Positions 22,836 to 34,624 of a stretch of DNA of 64,000 nucleotides are shown in pieces (position 1 is the first letter of the stretch; every line of letters begins with the position of its first letter). The translations under genes and the position numbers were made by a program. Under the pieces are notes generated by a model that was given only the letters and a program-made list of their open reading frames with translations, was not told where the DNA came from and searched no databases. The stretch covers positions 117,501-181,500 of the forward strand of contig JAWDGP010004972.1 in NCBI GenBank assembly GCA_033675545.1, in the 5' to 3' direction. This DNA is from Elysia crispata. Lineage: Eukaryota > Mollusca > Gastropoda > Plakobranchidae.

Positions 22836-23158
22836 GTTCTTTCTTCAGTTGAGCAGTCAAAAATATTGCATTCTTGGATTGATTTGACCACTTACAATAA
22901 TTTGCCTCTCAGGTAATAAGACTTATGTAAAACTAAAAATGCTTTGTTCGTTGTGGGTTACAATAATTTTCCACCGATAGAGTATTCAAAGCCTATTAAG
23001 AATTACCAGAAATCTCAATTTTTTATAAATAGTCAGATACTTAATTATGCCTCTAGACCTGCGATTATTTGTGTGTGATCTAGTAATGGAAGTGTAATTA
23101 GAAAAACAGATTCAAAATAGTCTTAGAAAAACTTACCTTCCAAACAGAGGGGGTGGTG
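22836..23158. other. Non-coding stretch upstream of the acidic repeat gene
   Basis: No TATA or terminal repeat can be defended. Confidence 0.3.
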
Positions 23159-23510
23159 TCAGCCACTGTCCTTTTTCTCACACTGGAGCAGATCCAGCAT
23201 TTTTGTGTCTAGGGGCATCCTAAAGCCCTCAAGATTAGACGACATAGTTTTGTTGAGTACTTCATTTTTAAAACGTAGGCTGAGACAATACTTGCATGCG
23301 CATGTCGGTGGCGTTCTCCTCCCAACGAGTCTCACTGTCTCCCTTGGCACAAGGAAGAAGTCCCTCAATGAAGGTTGTTCTCTCCTTGTAAGTTCCTTGC
23401 TGCACCAGGTGTGCAGGTCCTCAGCATTTCTCACTGTTAGCCTGCCTGAAGAGACAGCTTTATTCTCTGCTCTGTTTATCACACCCGTCCTCTCGTCTGC
23501 TCCCCTTTTC
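23159..23510 (-). pseudogene. DGA/HGKG-motif family fragment, copy C
   Basis: With one frame change near its start it reads EHGKG-ADERTGVINRAENKAV, then RLTVRNAEDLHTWCSKEL, then FFLVPRETVRLVGRRTPPT and CACKYCLSLRFKNEVLN. The HGKG block matches copy A, and the VRLVG...C-x-C-x2-C block matches the VRLMG...CLCIYC block of copy A. In copy A those blocks are far apart and in the opposite order, so this piece may be a rearranged junction or my placement of one block may be wrong. It abuts a piggyBac fragment at about 23.51 kb. Confidence 0.45.
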
Positions 23511-23514
23511 CATG

Positions 23515-24060
23515 TTCAGGGTCTAAACTGATATTTTGCCCAGGACTATAATACTTTTGGAAATTCACTTGTAGGGTGTCAAACATAGGTCTAACCTTAT
23601 AAATTTTATCAGTTCTGTGTACAATTTGGTCTTCGTCAACAATGCAAAAAAAATATCCAAATTGTGAGGAATCTATCTCTAGTCATGACTGAGCGAAAGC
23701 CAGGCATAAATCCAAGAAAGTCTTTGCCTTAATTACTCCAGTAGTCTGTATAGCTTGTTTTTTTTTAATACACGTATATTCCATGTAAAGCCTCATTCCA
23801 ACAAAACCCTTCATCTCTTTTACTGTTACATCTTGAAAGGACTTAAAAAGATAGTAATTTGGCTTATCTCTTTTGACCTGAGTTGCACGTAGGTTTGTCA
23901 TATCAGTCAAGTTTTTCCAGAAATTGTCATCTATAAAAAGGGAAAGAAAGTCTAAGGGACCTCTATCATTTGTGATAGCTGCGGACATGTCCTTGGCACC
24001 TAGATTCTCATTTTCATCTACTCTACTGGCTTTGAAATGTTTAGTGCAAGCACCACCACC
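23515..24060 (-). pseudogene. piggyBac fragment (pre-catalytic region)
   Basis: Reads GPLDFLSLFIDDNFWKNLTD, YYLFKSFQDVTVKEMKGFVG, RLYMEYTCIKKKQAIQT. After a frame change it goes on DEDQIVHRTDKIYKVRPMFD and YYSPGQNISLD, where the copy is cut off. These are the blocks leading up to the first catalytic Asp in piggyBac. It is closest to the 19.6-20.1 kb fragment. Confidence 0.75.
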
Positions 24061-24109
24061 AATACTATCGCCCAGATCTTGCTCATTTAGATCAGGGACG
24101 TGTCGTAAA

Positions 24110-26289
24110 AATTGTGAAAAGAAATAAAAACATAGAGCCCCTTGATGCACTGCAGTCCCGTTTTGCATCCCTCACACAGGCAAGACAGGTTTCTGTACAG
24201 AAGTGCATTCCCTGATTTTACCTCATGCAGTTTGTGGGTGCCTTTCTATGTCAGGGTTGAGAGCGGAGTCCTACAAATATCCTCTTTGGGTACATAAATG
24301 CTCTGGCATTTTGATGACTGGATCAACAATCATCAGCTACAGTCATATTCTCAGCAAGGAACCTGTGCAAATCAGCAGCAGTTTGTATTAAAGCATGGCG
24401 ACACTTGACTGCTCTTGTTGCAGTGTTTTTACAACGGTGCTAAAACCATCAGAGGGGTTTTTACCATGTCTGGAACCAAAGAAATTGCACTCCAGTGTAT
24501 CTAGCTGGTAGTTTTCCTTCCCTTGTTGAATAAAAAGAAAGGGGAAACTTGATTTATACCTGGCGCCACACTTGTCACTCCATTGAGGCATAATTGTAGT
24601 TTCATCTTTTCTTCTCAGAATTTCAAGAATTTCCAGAATTCATCAACATGGTAATCATGTTGTAAATGATCTGTGATGAATAGTATTGTATGGGATTTTT
24701 TTTTGGAACATGAACTGCACTTGAGGTAATTTACAATGGGATGAATCGTGGCCTAGTTGTAATTCCAATAGGCTGACTGGACCTCATCTTGTGCAGCAAA
24801 GCGGCAGTTTTCTGCAAAGTCCATGACGCTAACCACTTTTCCAACCTCCACACTTGTCTGCTGGCTTTGAAATTCTAGATATTGCCTTTTGGCAGTGAAC
24901 AAATGGCTTGGCAGGCTCTTCATGTGTTCTGCGAAAATGTGTAAGCACTGTCAGTTACATCCTCAATGTAAAGGACTTTCCTCTTAACTTTTCTGTTTGT
25001 TTCTCCTATCACCCATTGGCCGTGCAAAACAAGATCATCCATGTGGTTTTTGAATAACTTGTCCAGTCCCAGATCTTGACAATCCACACATGTTCTAGCA
25101 AGGAACTCTTTTTTTGTGGAATATGCTTGTGCCCTTATCACATAAAAAATGATTCAGAAGTTGGTGTTTTGATGTTGCAAACAGCGGATCCAGGTGAGCA
25201 AGAGCATTTGAGGTCAGTCTAAAATTCTCACATGACTCACAGAGGGGTTGATTTAATAAATTTAATTTGACAAATCTTCTTCACACATTGAGACCGTTTC
25301 TTAAAAAATAAGTTGTGGCTGACCTTGATCCCAGTTTTCTTTGTAAAATTTTTATGGAGTAGTTTCAATGGTTCTTCTAAAGTTGAACTTGCTTCCTTTG
25401 TCGTGCCAACATGCTTTTTTCACTCAGCGCTCTACTGTTGGATTTTAAAAAATTCCTGACAGCTTCCTTTTTGTCATTGCTATTTTAGTAGCATTAAAAT
25501 CTGAATTGTCTTCATGCATTGTCCTTTACTCTCCTTGTGCTGTAGGAGGGAGGCTGCCAGTCTTCTTTTTAGCTGCCTATCCAGCTTACGCATTTCTGGC
25601 TTGACTTTGTCCAGTTCTTCAAGGTTAATGCCTTTCTTTCCACATACCATCTTTAGGGCATCCTTTCGAGCCTGAGGGTCTCTCGGCAGAGCCTTCCGAA
25701 CTCTATGTGCGGCCTGGTAAGCTACTTGTGTTCTACTGTGAGGATCAGTATTAAGTACTTGCTCCTCTGTCTGACAACCAGCTTCTGATTTTTCTCTGTT
25801 TGCCTCACCCTTCTCCTTTTCCTTCTTCTTTGCTTTTTCTGCATTTCTTTTCTGGTGATACTAACCTTCTCTCTCTTTTTGTTTTCGTAGTCTCTCTTTC
25901 TCTTTCTTTGTACAATACTTTGAGCATCTTTCCGAGTCAAAACCTTTTTTTGCACATTTCAGGGTTCCATCAACAGCTTCTGCCTCTTTCTGATGCTGCC
26001 TTTATTGCCTTACCCTCAATGTAGCCTTGCGTCTACTTTCGGCTAGCTTCTCTTCGTTTCATGGGTCTTTAAGATCATTTTGATACTTCTTTGAAGCGAC
26101 AGCCAGCTTTTTCAATCTTTCTTCCAATATGAATGGTCTGTCTGGTTTCATCCGCTCATAATAATCTCTGTTGATTTCTTTACGAGACTTTGGCGGCTGG
26201 GAAAGTTTGGCTGGTCCCACGTTCAAATAATCAAGGACTGATGCTTGTCTCTTGAGCAAATTTCCTGGCATAAAGGAAGGTAAAGACAC
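24110..26289 (-). pseudogene. DGA/HGKG-motif transposase-like gene, copy B (longest)
   Basis: Blocks in order: LLKRQASVLDYLNVGPAKLS and KKLAVASKKYQNDLKDP (26289 on); several Lys/Arg-rich segments (KEMQKKQRRRKRRRVRQTEK); LCESCENFRLTSNALAHLDP (25210); TCVDCQDLGLDKLFKNHMDD (25100); SLPSHLFTAKRQYLEFQSQQ (24900); VVSVMDFAENCRFAAQDEVQ then SAYW (24810); QWSDKCGARYKSSFPFLF (24560); LECNFFGSRHGKNPSDGFST (24470); KLHEVKSGNALLYRNLSCLC then EGC...GLQC (24220-24130). It keeps every landmark seen in copy A plus the C-terminal Cys cluster, in the same order, so it is the better reference for the family. Breaks are numerous (roughly eight). It is followed directly by the piggyBac at 24.06 kb. Confidence 0.7.
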
Positions 26290-26668
26290 AAGTTATTAAA
26301 TTGTGACAAAAATTATTTTTTAAACAGTGGATCCGGATAACAAAATAACTGCTAATTATTAAATCCCTCTTCCCCAAATAAAAATTGCTTTTCATATTGC
26401 ATAAAACATGCTTAACTCAAAAGAATTTTGTACACCATATGATTTCAATTAAACTGCATTTCAGATTGGGAGAGTACCATTGTTTATTCAAAGACAAGGA
26501 ACAGAAATCGTAATCTACCATGTCTTCAAAAGATGTAACAATGAAGGTCTTTTAACATAACTAAGAGTATATCAGTAAGAAATGAGAGCACCAAAAATAC
26601 CCAGACTAAAGAAATAAAAACAACTGCATAGAGCAACACTCTCTAGAGATCATCCTCATACTTCTCCA
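26290..26668. other. Non-coding stretch
   Basis: Nothing recognised. Confidence 0.3.
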
Positions 26669-26759
26669 CTCTTTCCACTAATAGGCTTATTCCCCATCCA
26701 ATCACAAGCCTAACTGCAGTGCCTTGGAAAAAAATAAGCCTGTGAGTGGAAAGAGTTAA
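26669..26759. mobile_element. 87-bp palindromic mini-element beside TTAA
   Basis: Left arm CTCTTTCCACTAATAGG-CTTATT; inverted right arm CTCTTTCCACTCACAGG-CTTATT; 21 of 23 bases match around a 41-bp loop. TTAA follows the right arm, giving TTAACTCTTTCCACT, like the piggyBac terminus at 35063 (TTAACTCTTTAAGG). It is probably a piggyBac-derived MITE or a collapsed pair of piggyBac ends. Confidence 0.55.
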
Positions 26760-26789
26760 GAAAGAGCCTAAGTGGTATACCACCTGTCA

Positions 26790-27640
26790 GCAAAGGAGTG
26801 ATAAACTGTACCAAGAACTGACAGTAGCGTGTCAAAAATGTTGATGGCAATCCTACTGTTTGGGTCACAATCTGGGTTGTGCTTGTTATGACGTGAGGAT
26901 ACAGGACATATCCAGTCTCGCCGTCAATAAGCCCAAAGTTTTTTTATGTGGTACTTCTGTGGCTTTGAAGCATTGAACTGTTTTATACTTCCATCTCCCC
27001 TTGAAGCCCACAATCATTTCGTTAAGGGAGAGTGGAACTCTCTGAAAGGCTCACACAGTTTAGAGATGAACGACTATTTTTTCCTTGCTTTCAGCCTCTA
27101 GCAAGCCTTTTTGTAGCATTGTATGGAAGATGCTGAGGAACCTCTCACAAGGAAATAATTGGTGGTAGACCTGTTTGTAATACATTGGTCTAATGGACCA
27201 AAAGGTCTTGGATGACTGGGGTTGGGATCAGTCCCATCAGAATCGTTGCCGCAAAGAATTTATGCATCTCAGTGACTGGATACCAAGTTGGAAATTTTGG
27301 TCTTGCATGGGGTGGATTGTTGTGCTGACATCTTCTCTCAGCATAATCATGCGTGATAGACTCGACAAGGGTGTCTAATGTGTCAGTAAAAATAGATGAA
27401 TACGCATCCATAGGGAAGCAGTTGTCAAAACACCAGGTTGAATACCTGGCAGTTTCTATGGTAAAAACCTGAAATTGCAGCTTGTCCTGTTGCCATGAGT
27501 GGCTGGTCCCCAGTCACTGAGATCATTACTAGATTCGGGGGCTTGGTTTGAGCTAGAACCAGCTTGAGGGTCTGGGGGTTAAGCTGATGTTGAGGGCGCA
27601 GGTGTTGGTTCAGAATCAGATGAGTCAGACCTCGACCCAT
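26790..27640 (-). pseudogene. piggyBac fragment, heavily decayed
   Basis: Reads AYSSIFTDTLDTLVESITHD, RRCQHNNPPHARPKFPTWYP then VTEMHKFFAATILMGL. After frame changes come YYKQVYHQLFPCERFLSIFH, LNEMIVGFKGRWKYKT, and FADRWYTT (second Asp block) near 26780. It is the same subfamily as the copies at 1.3 and 36 kb. The acidic leader is only hinted at near 27600, and the C-terminal half is missing beyond the palindromic mini-element. Confidence 0.8.
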
Positions 27641-27659
27641 GATACACGCTAGAGTTTAG

Positions 27660-29460
27660 TTCTAGATCTAAATCAGCATAATTTCACTGTTGTCCAACAA
27701 AGTCAAAACATAGTCAGTTATTAAATATTTAAGAGGCTTAACATTGCGTTTTCCATGAAAAGGATTTTGCTGATTTGTCTGGTTGGGACTGGGCAGGTCT
27801 GATTGAAAAGAGTCTTTATATGGTGCGAGAAGGAGAAAAAGTCTGCTTGCCCCATCTCAAGGGGGTTAAAGGGGGAGGGCTTTTTTCTTGCAGCCTAAAA
27901 CTCCTCAACGCTGTTTTGCTGGATTTCAGCCTGGCAGTGTTTGTTTACAAAGCTTAAATCACGGTCACACTCAATATAGGAATATCCGCGCTCAGAGAAT
28001 GACAATTTGGTAGGTTCAAAATATTTTCAGAAATGTTCTTTTATAGAAAAGGTTTTTGCATCTATAAATTGCGCTGCTATCACTCAGCTCAAGCAGAATC
28101 TGGATATAGGAAGTTAGCAATCACTGCAATAAAGCATCCCGATGATCACTGTTGAGAAAGATTATTTCACATAAAAAAAGAAGTCCATGGGAGCCCACAT
28201 ACTTAAGTCTTCAAATTCTGTCTGGGCACATGTCATCTGTCTAAAAATTTGAAAATAGCGGGTATGGTTATGTTTGAGCTCTACTTTTTGAGAATAATTT
28301 CAAGAAAATTGCCCTTAATGGTGTCTGGTGTCATGATATGATTTCCCTAAAGAAAAAGGGCGCTTAGCTTCAAGCACACCAGGTTTTCCATCAGAGGTAG
28401 TACTGAGCCTGTCTGGGCTAGCTGCCAAATAAACATGTTCTAGATTCTTAACTCTCTTTTTCCTCTAATACTTTCCTAGTATGAGACCTTTGGCACTGTG
28501 TACTTTATAAAGTTTGTATTTAAGATGTGTAATTGTTCAAATTTGTAGGGGAATAAATGGGGTTTCATGAACAATTGTTTTTAATTTTTTTTTTTTTTTT
28601 TTTTTTTTTTTGGGGGGGGGATGTATCATATTACATTACTTGTCCTACGGTGTGTTGCTGAAAATAGAATTCACACACACATAAAATCTTAAGATGAATT
28701 TCACAATGAAAGGAAAAAATCACAATTTCACAATGTATGATCACTTTCAATTGATTTATTTAGCCAAACCAATATACTAACAAAATATAATTATCTTTAT
28801 ATTGATTTTTACAAACTGTCCACATTTTTATGGAAAAAAATCTGAATTATTTGCTGCCTCTTAACAATTTTCAATTATTTTGAAATGAAATAAACGGACT
28901 CAAGGATGTCCATAGTGACAATGATAAGTATAAAAATTGAAAAACAATTGACATGTTATACATCAAAATGAAGGTAATTTCAAACAGAATTCAAATAAAC
29001 AACTTGGGGGGGCCAATGAAATATGACATAGAAGCATAGCAAACGATTATCAAACATTTTTAAGTTAAGAAAAGATGAAAAATAATGTTTCTATTACTTT
29101 AGATAAGACTCCACACTTTGATACTCTGGTCACGTATTTGAAATTATCCCATTCTTCAAGAGAATAAATGAATTCGTTTGATAGATCTAAAAGAACACAC
29201 CGTGGAACTGTGTATTGAAAAATTTTCCTTTCAGTAGATTTTCCAAAATAATCAAATTTAGGGGCGGTGATATTCTAAAAGAAAGTTCCACCCTTTCACA
29301 AAGCACAAATTGACCTTACAGTTACAGCCACCACACTTGACAATTGTTTTTAATTCAGTTTGAAGTACTTTGCATAGCACAATTTACAGTTATCTCTTTT
29401 CTTATTCATTATAGAAATAACAGAATGGTGCAAGTAGTACACAAGCCTTGAAGCTATATG
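27660..29460. other. Non-coding stretch with T27-G9 junction
   Basis: No gene seen. The homopolymer junction is at 28585-28620. A TTAACTCTC at about 28450 resembles a left piggyBac end but has no partner. Confidence 0.4.
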
Positions 29461-29469
29461 CACACTTGC

Positions 29470-29930
29470 ATACAGTTCAATACCAGCCAACCTCTAATCA
29501 ATTCTTCAGTAAAATCAAGTTGTATATATCTGTTTGGTCTTTGTTATGCAGAAATATCAGGATTTCTACATCTCCAATCATTGAAAAGAATATAAGCATT
29601 TACTCTTGAAATATCAATCATATGTAAAAATAGAATTTTCCAAAATTTGTTTCTTTAGTCCATGATACTTGTTGACAAGTTGACCACTCCTATCCATCCC
29701 ATCCAAATATCTGTTATAATCTTCAATTGCCATAGTCCTCCTTGAAACATTTACAGTGCTACTAGCATCATGAAAAGTTGACATCACAGAAATAGTCTTT
29801 ATTATGCAGCCTCTGTATTGAGCCAAGTTGGGTATGCCCGTTTGCAACTACAGTCTCAAGCACCGCTGGCTGACAGTCAGCGTTGCTAAAACTATACTTG
29901 CAGAAACTGCTTTAGAGTTAACATTTGCGT
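29470..29930 (-). pseudogene. piggyBac third-Asp region and tail
   Basis: Reads AIEDYNRYLDGMDRSGQLV, then after a frame change DISRVNAYILFNDWRCRNPD and QLDFTEELIRGW. DYNRYLDGMDRSGQ is the block with the third catalytic Asp. It lies directly downstream (on the minus strand) of the DUF7869 coding remnant, so an element junction lies near 29.93-29.98 kb. Confidence 0.65.
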
Positions 29931-30675
29931 ATCACTCAATAACATTTTGAAAATTTTTTTATACCTGTACATAAGTTGCAGTTTCATTCCCTCCCATCCC
30001 TACAAATCGGCTCAACTGCCTGTGAGACACATTTTTCAATGTATAGTTCATGGAGCTTGGTTTCATTTAGAGATGGCGAAAGAAAGTGCCTATTGGGGTT
30101 GTGGCGAAGAGTATAATGGCTGCGGTACTTTGGTAAGCTGTCTATAAAGTCTAACACCTCTTGCATCTTATGTTCTAGTAGTTTGTTTGGTCTGTTATCA
30201 TGTTTCCCTCGCCTGTCTTCTGTAGGAACATTGTGTTTCTTGATCAGGTCGCAAATATAATTTATTTTAGCAACTTTGATCCCAAGAATGCTCACAAGAG
30301 CTTGTTTGCAAATAGCTTGACAGAATTTACATTTACAAAATATTCAAATGTTGGTTGTTGCTTGCTATTTGCATTGCCAGCATACCGTCTTTTAGGCTGA
30401 GATATGACAATAAAGTTAGAAATATAAGATCTCTGTGATGTCGTAGTAGCTGTCTCTAATTTGCGCTCTGGAATCTCTATCCACTTTCTCAAAACATCTC
30501 TTTCGGCAGTTGCAAGCAGGACCTTTTATAGCAGCTTGATGGAGTCAACCCTCGTGCCCAATGTACTCTTCACATTGTAATCTTTTACTTGCTTTTACAT
30601 GATGTTGGATCACGTTTTCACCTTCGGCCACAGATACGATTTTCAGGTGATGGTGGTGGCAACAGTGGCAGTGCA

Positions 30676-33600
30676 GGGTTGTTGTCCTGGTGAGGCAGCT
30701 GAGCAGGAGCAGAGTTGTTGTTGTCCTGGTGAGCCAGCTGAGCAGGATCAGAGTTGTTGTCCTGGTGAGGCAGCTGAGCAGGAGCAGAGTTGTTGTCCTG
30801 GTGAGGCAGCTGAGCAGGAGCAGGGTTGTTGTTGTCCTGGTGAGGCAGCTGAGCAGGAGCAGAGTTGTTGTCCTGGTGAGGCAGCTGAGCAGGAGCAGGG
30901 TTGTTGTTGTCCTGGTGAGGCAGCTGAGCAGGAGCAGAGTTGTTGTCCTGGTGAGGCAGCTGAGCAGGAGCAGAGTTGTTGTCCTGGTGAGGCAGCTGAG
31001 CAGGGGCAGAGTTGTTGTCCTGGTGAGGCAGCTGAGCAGGAGCAGAGTTGTTGTCCTGGTGAGGCAGCTGAGCAGGAGCAGAGTTGTTGTTGTCCTGGTG
31101 AAGCAGCTGAGCAGGAGCAGGGTTGTTGTTGTCCTGGTGAGGCAGCTGAGCAGGAGCAGAGTTGTTTTTGTCCTGGTGAGGCAGCTGAGCAGGAGCAGAG
31201 TTGCTGTCCTGGTGAGGCAGCTGAGCAGGAGCAGAGTTGTTGTCCTGGTGAGTCAGCTGAGCAGGAGCAGGGATGTTGTCCTGGTGAGGCAGCTGAGCAG
31301 GAGCAGAGTTGTTGTCCTGGTGAGGCAGCTGAGCAGGAGCAGAGTTGTTGTTGTCCTGGTGAGGCAGCTGAGCAGGAGCAGAGTTGTTGTCCTGGTGAGG
31401 CAGCTGAGCAGGAGCAGAGTTGTTGTCCTGGTGAGTCAGCTGAGCAGGAGCAGGGATGTTGTCCTGGTGAGGCAGCTGAGCAGGAGCAGAGTTGTTGTCC
31501 TGGTGAGGCAGCTGAGCAGGAGCAGAGTTGTTGTCCTGGTGAGGCAGCTGAGCAGGAGCAGAGTTGTTGTCCTGGTGAGGCAGCTGAACAGGAGCAGAGT
31601 TGTTGTTGTCCTGGTGAGGCAGCTGAGCAGGAGCAGAGTTGTTGTTGTCCTGGTGAGGCAGCTGAGCAGGAGCAGGGTTGTTGTCCTGGTGAGGCTGCTG
31701 AGCAGGAGCAGAGTTGTTGTCCTGGTGAGGCAGCTGAGCAGGAGCAGAGTTGTTGTTGTCCTGGTGAGGCAGCTGAGCAGGAGCAGAGTTGTTGTTGTCC
31801 TGGTGAGGCAGCTGAGCAGGAGCAGAGTTGTTGTCCTGGTGAGGCAGCTGAACAGGAGCAGAGTTGTTGTTGTCCTGGTGAGGCAGCTGAGCAGGAGCAG
31901 AGTTGTTGTCCTGGTGAGGCAGCTGAACAGGAGCAGAGTTGTTGTTGTCCTGGTGAGGCAGCTGAGCAGGAGCAGAGTTGTTGTCCTGGTGAGGCAGCTG
32001 AACAGGAGCAGAGTTGTTGTCCTGGTGAGGCAGCTGAGCAGGAGCAGAGTTGTTGTTGTCCTGGTGAGGCAGCTGAGCAGGAGCAGGGTTGTTGTCCTGG
32101 TGAGGCTGCTGAGCAGGAATAGAGTTGTTGTCCTGGTGAGCCAGCTGAGCAGGAGCAGAGTTGTTGTCCTGGTGAGGCAGCTGAGCAGGAGCAGAGTTGT
32201 TGTCCTGGTGAGGCAGCTGAGCAGGGGCAGAGTTGTTGTCCTGGTGAGGCAGCTGAGCAGGAGCAGAGTTGTTGTCCTGGTGAGGCAGCTGAGCAGGAGC
32301 AGAGTTGTTGTTGTCCTGGTGAAGCAGCTGAGCAGGAGCAGGGTTGTTGTTGTCCTGGTGAGGCAGCTGAGCAGGAGCAGAGTTGTTTTTGTCCTGGTGA
32401 GGCAGCTGAGCAGGAGCAGAGTTGTTGTTGTCCTGGTGAAGCAGCTGAGCAGGAGCAGAGTTGTTGTCCTGGTGAGGCAGCTGAGCAGGAGCAGGGATGT
32501 TGTCCTGGTGAGGCAGCTGAGCAGGAGCAGAGTTGTTGTCCTGGTGAGGCAGCTGAACAGGAGCAGAGTTGTTGTTGTCCTGGTGAGGCAGCTGAGCAGG
32601 AGCAGAGTTGTTGTCCTGGTGAGGCAGCTGAACAGGAGCAGGGTTGTTGTCCTGGTGAGGCAGCTGAGCAGGAGCAGAGTTGTTGTCCTGGTGAGGCAGC
32701 TGAGCAGGAGCAGAGTTGTTGTCCTGGTGAGGCAGCTGAGCAGGAGCAGGGTTGTTGTCCTGGTGAGGCTGCTGAGCAGGAGCAGAGTTGTTGTCCTGGT
32801 GAGGCAGCTGAGCAGGAGCAGAGTTGTTGTTGTCCTGGTGAGGCAGCTGAGCAGGAGCAGGGTTGTTGTTCTGGTGAGGCAGCTTAGCAGGAGCAGAGTT
32901 GTTGTCCTGGTGAGGCAGCTGAACAGGAGCAGGGTTGTTGTCCTGGTGAGGCAGCTGAGCAGGAGCAGAGTTGTTGTTGTCCTGGTGAGGCAGCTGAGCA
33001 GGAGCAGGGTTGTTGTCCTGGTGAGGCTGCTGAGCAGGAATAGAGTTGTTGTCCTGGTGAGCCAGCTGAGCAGGAGCAGAGTTGTTGTCCTGGTGAGGCA
33101 GCTGAGCAGGAGCAGAGTTGTTGTCCTGGTGAGGCAGCTGAGCAGGAGCAGAGTTGTTGTCCTGGTGAGGCAGCTGAGCAGGAGCAGAGTTGTTGTTGTC
33201 CTGGTGAAGCAGCTGAGCAGGAGCAGGGTTGTTGTTGTCCTGGTGAGGCAGCTGAGCAGGAGCAGAGTTGTTTTTGTCCTGGTGAGGCAGCTGAGCAGGA
33301 GCAGAGTTGTTGTTGTCCTGGTGAAGCAGCTGAGCAGGAGCAGAGTTGTTGTCCTGGTGAGGCAGCTGAGCAGGAGCAGGGATGTTGTCCTGGTGAGGCA
33401 GCTGAGCAGGAGCAGAGTTGTTGTCCTGGTGAGGCAGCTGAACAGGAGCAGAGTTGTTGTTGTCCTGGTGAGGCAGCTGAGCAGGAGCAGAGTTGTTGTC
33501 CTGGTGAGGCAGCTGAACAGGAGCAGAGTTGTTGTTGTCCTGGTGAGGCAGCTGAGCAGGAGCAGAGTTGTTGTCCTGGTGAGGCAGCTGAGCAGGAGCA

Positions 33601-34624
33601 GAGTTGTTGTCCTGGTGAGGCAGCTGAGCAGGAGCAGGGTTGTTGTCCTGGTGAGGCTGCTGAGCAGGAGCAGAGTTGTTGTCCTGGTGAGGCAGCTGAG
33701 CAGGAGCAGAGTTGTTGTTGTCCTGGTGAGGCAGCTGAGCAGGAGCAGGGTTGTTGTTCTGGTGAGGCAGCTTAGCAGGAGCAGAGTTGTTGTCCTGGTG
33801 AGGCAGCTGAACAGGAGCAGAGTTGTTGTTGTCCTGGTGAGGCAGCTGAGCAGGAGCAGAGTTGTTGTCCTGGTGAGGCAGCTGAGCAGGAGCAGGGTTG
33901 TTGTCCTGGTGAGGCTGCTGAGCAGGAATAGAGTTGTTGTCCTGGTGAGCCAGCTGAGCAGGAGCAGAGTTGTTGTCCTGGTGAGGCAGCTGAGCAGGAG
34001 CAGAGTTGTTGTCCTGGTGAGGCAGCTGAGCAGGAGCAGAGCTGTTGTCTTGGTGAGGCAGCTGAGCAGGAGCAGAGTTGTTGTCCTGTTGAGGCAGCTG
34101 AACAGGAGCAGAGTTGTTGTTGTCCTGGTGAGGCAGCTGAGCAGGAGCAGAGTTGTTGTCCTGGTGAGGCAGCTGAACAGGAGCAGGGTTGTTGTCCTGG
34201 TGAGGCTGCTGAGCAGGAGCAGAGTTGTTGTCCTGGTGAGGCAGCTGAACAGGAGCAGAGTTGTTGTTGTCCTGGTGAGGCAGCTGAGCAGGAGCAGAGT
34301 TGTTGTCCTGGTGAGGCAGCTGAACAGGAGCAGAGTTGTTGTTGTCCTGGTGAGGCAGCTGAGCAGGAGCAGAGTTGTTGTTGTCCTGGTGAGGCAGCTG
34401 AGCAGGAGCAGGGTTGTTGTCCTGGTGAGGCTGCTGAGCAGGAATAGAGTTGTTGTCCTGGTGAGCCAGCTGAGCAGGAGCAGAGTTGTTGTCCTGGTGA
34501 GGCAGCTGAGCAGGAGCAGAGTTGTTGTCCTGGTGAGTCAGCTGAGCAGGAGCAGAGTTGTTGTCTTGGTGAGGCAGCTGAGCAGGAGCAGAGTTGTTGT
34601 TGTGAGGTAGCTGAGCAGGAGCAG
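30676..34624. repeat. 36/39-bp minisatellite, about 105 units, 3.95 kb
   Basis: Units are 36 or 39 bp, the longer ones having one extra TTG. All length variants are multiples of three. On the minus strand one frame gives APAQLPHQDNNS units and is open for 1,340 codons; a second gives CSCSAASPGQQL. On the plus strand, frames giving CCPGEAAEQEQS and VRQLSRSRVVVL are also long. Five of six frames lack a stop within the basic unit, so long frames here are expected and are not evidence of protein. Rare variants mark higher-order blocks: GGAATAGAG units near 32118, 33039, 33927 and 34443, and GTTGTTTTTG units near 31163, 32382 and 33266, giving a step of about 885-920 bp. The array lies in exon 2 of the second DUF7869 gene. 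Confidence 0.95.

Noticed and set aside
28450-28465. Left piggyBac end (TTAACTCTC)
   Set aside because: No matching right end at a sensible distance and no transposase in between.
30690-34610. Very long plus-strand and minus-strand open frames (over 1,300 codons) across the repeat
   Set aside because: The 36-bp unit lacks a stop in five of six frames and all units are multiples of three, so long frames follow automatically. They are not called as proteins.
30676-34624. CRISPR-like array
   Set aside because: Units are contiguous with no unique spacers and the sequence is eukaryotic.
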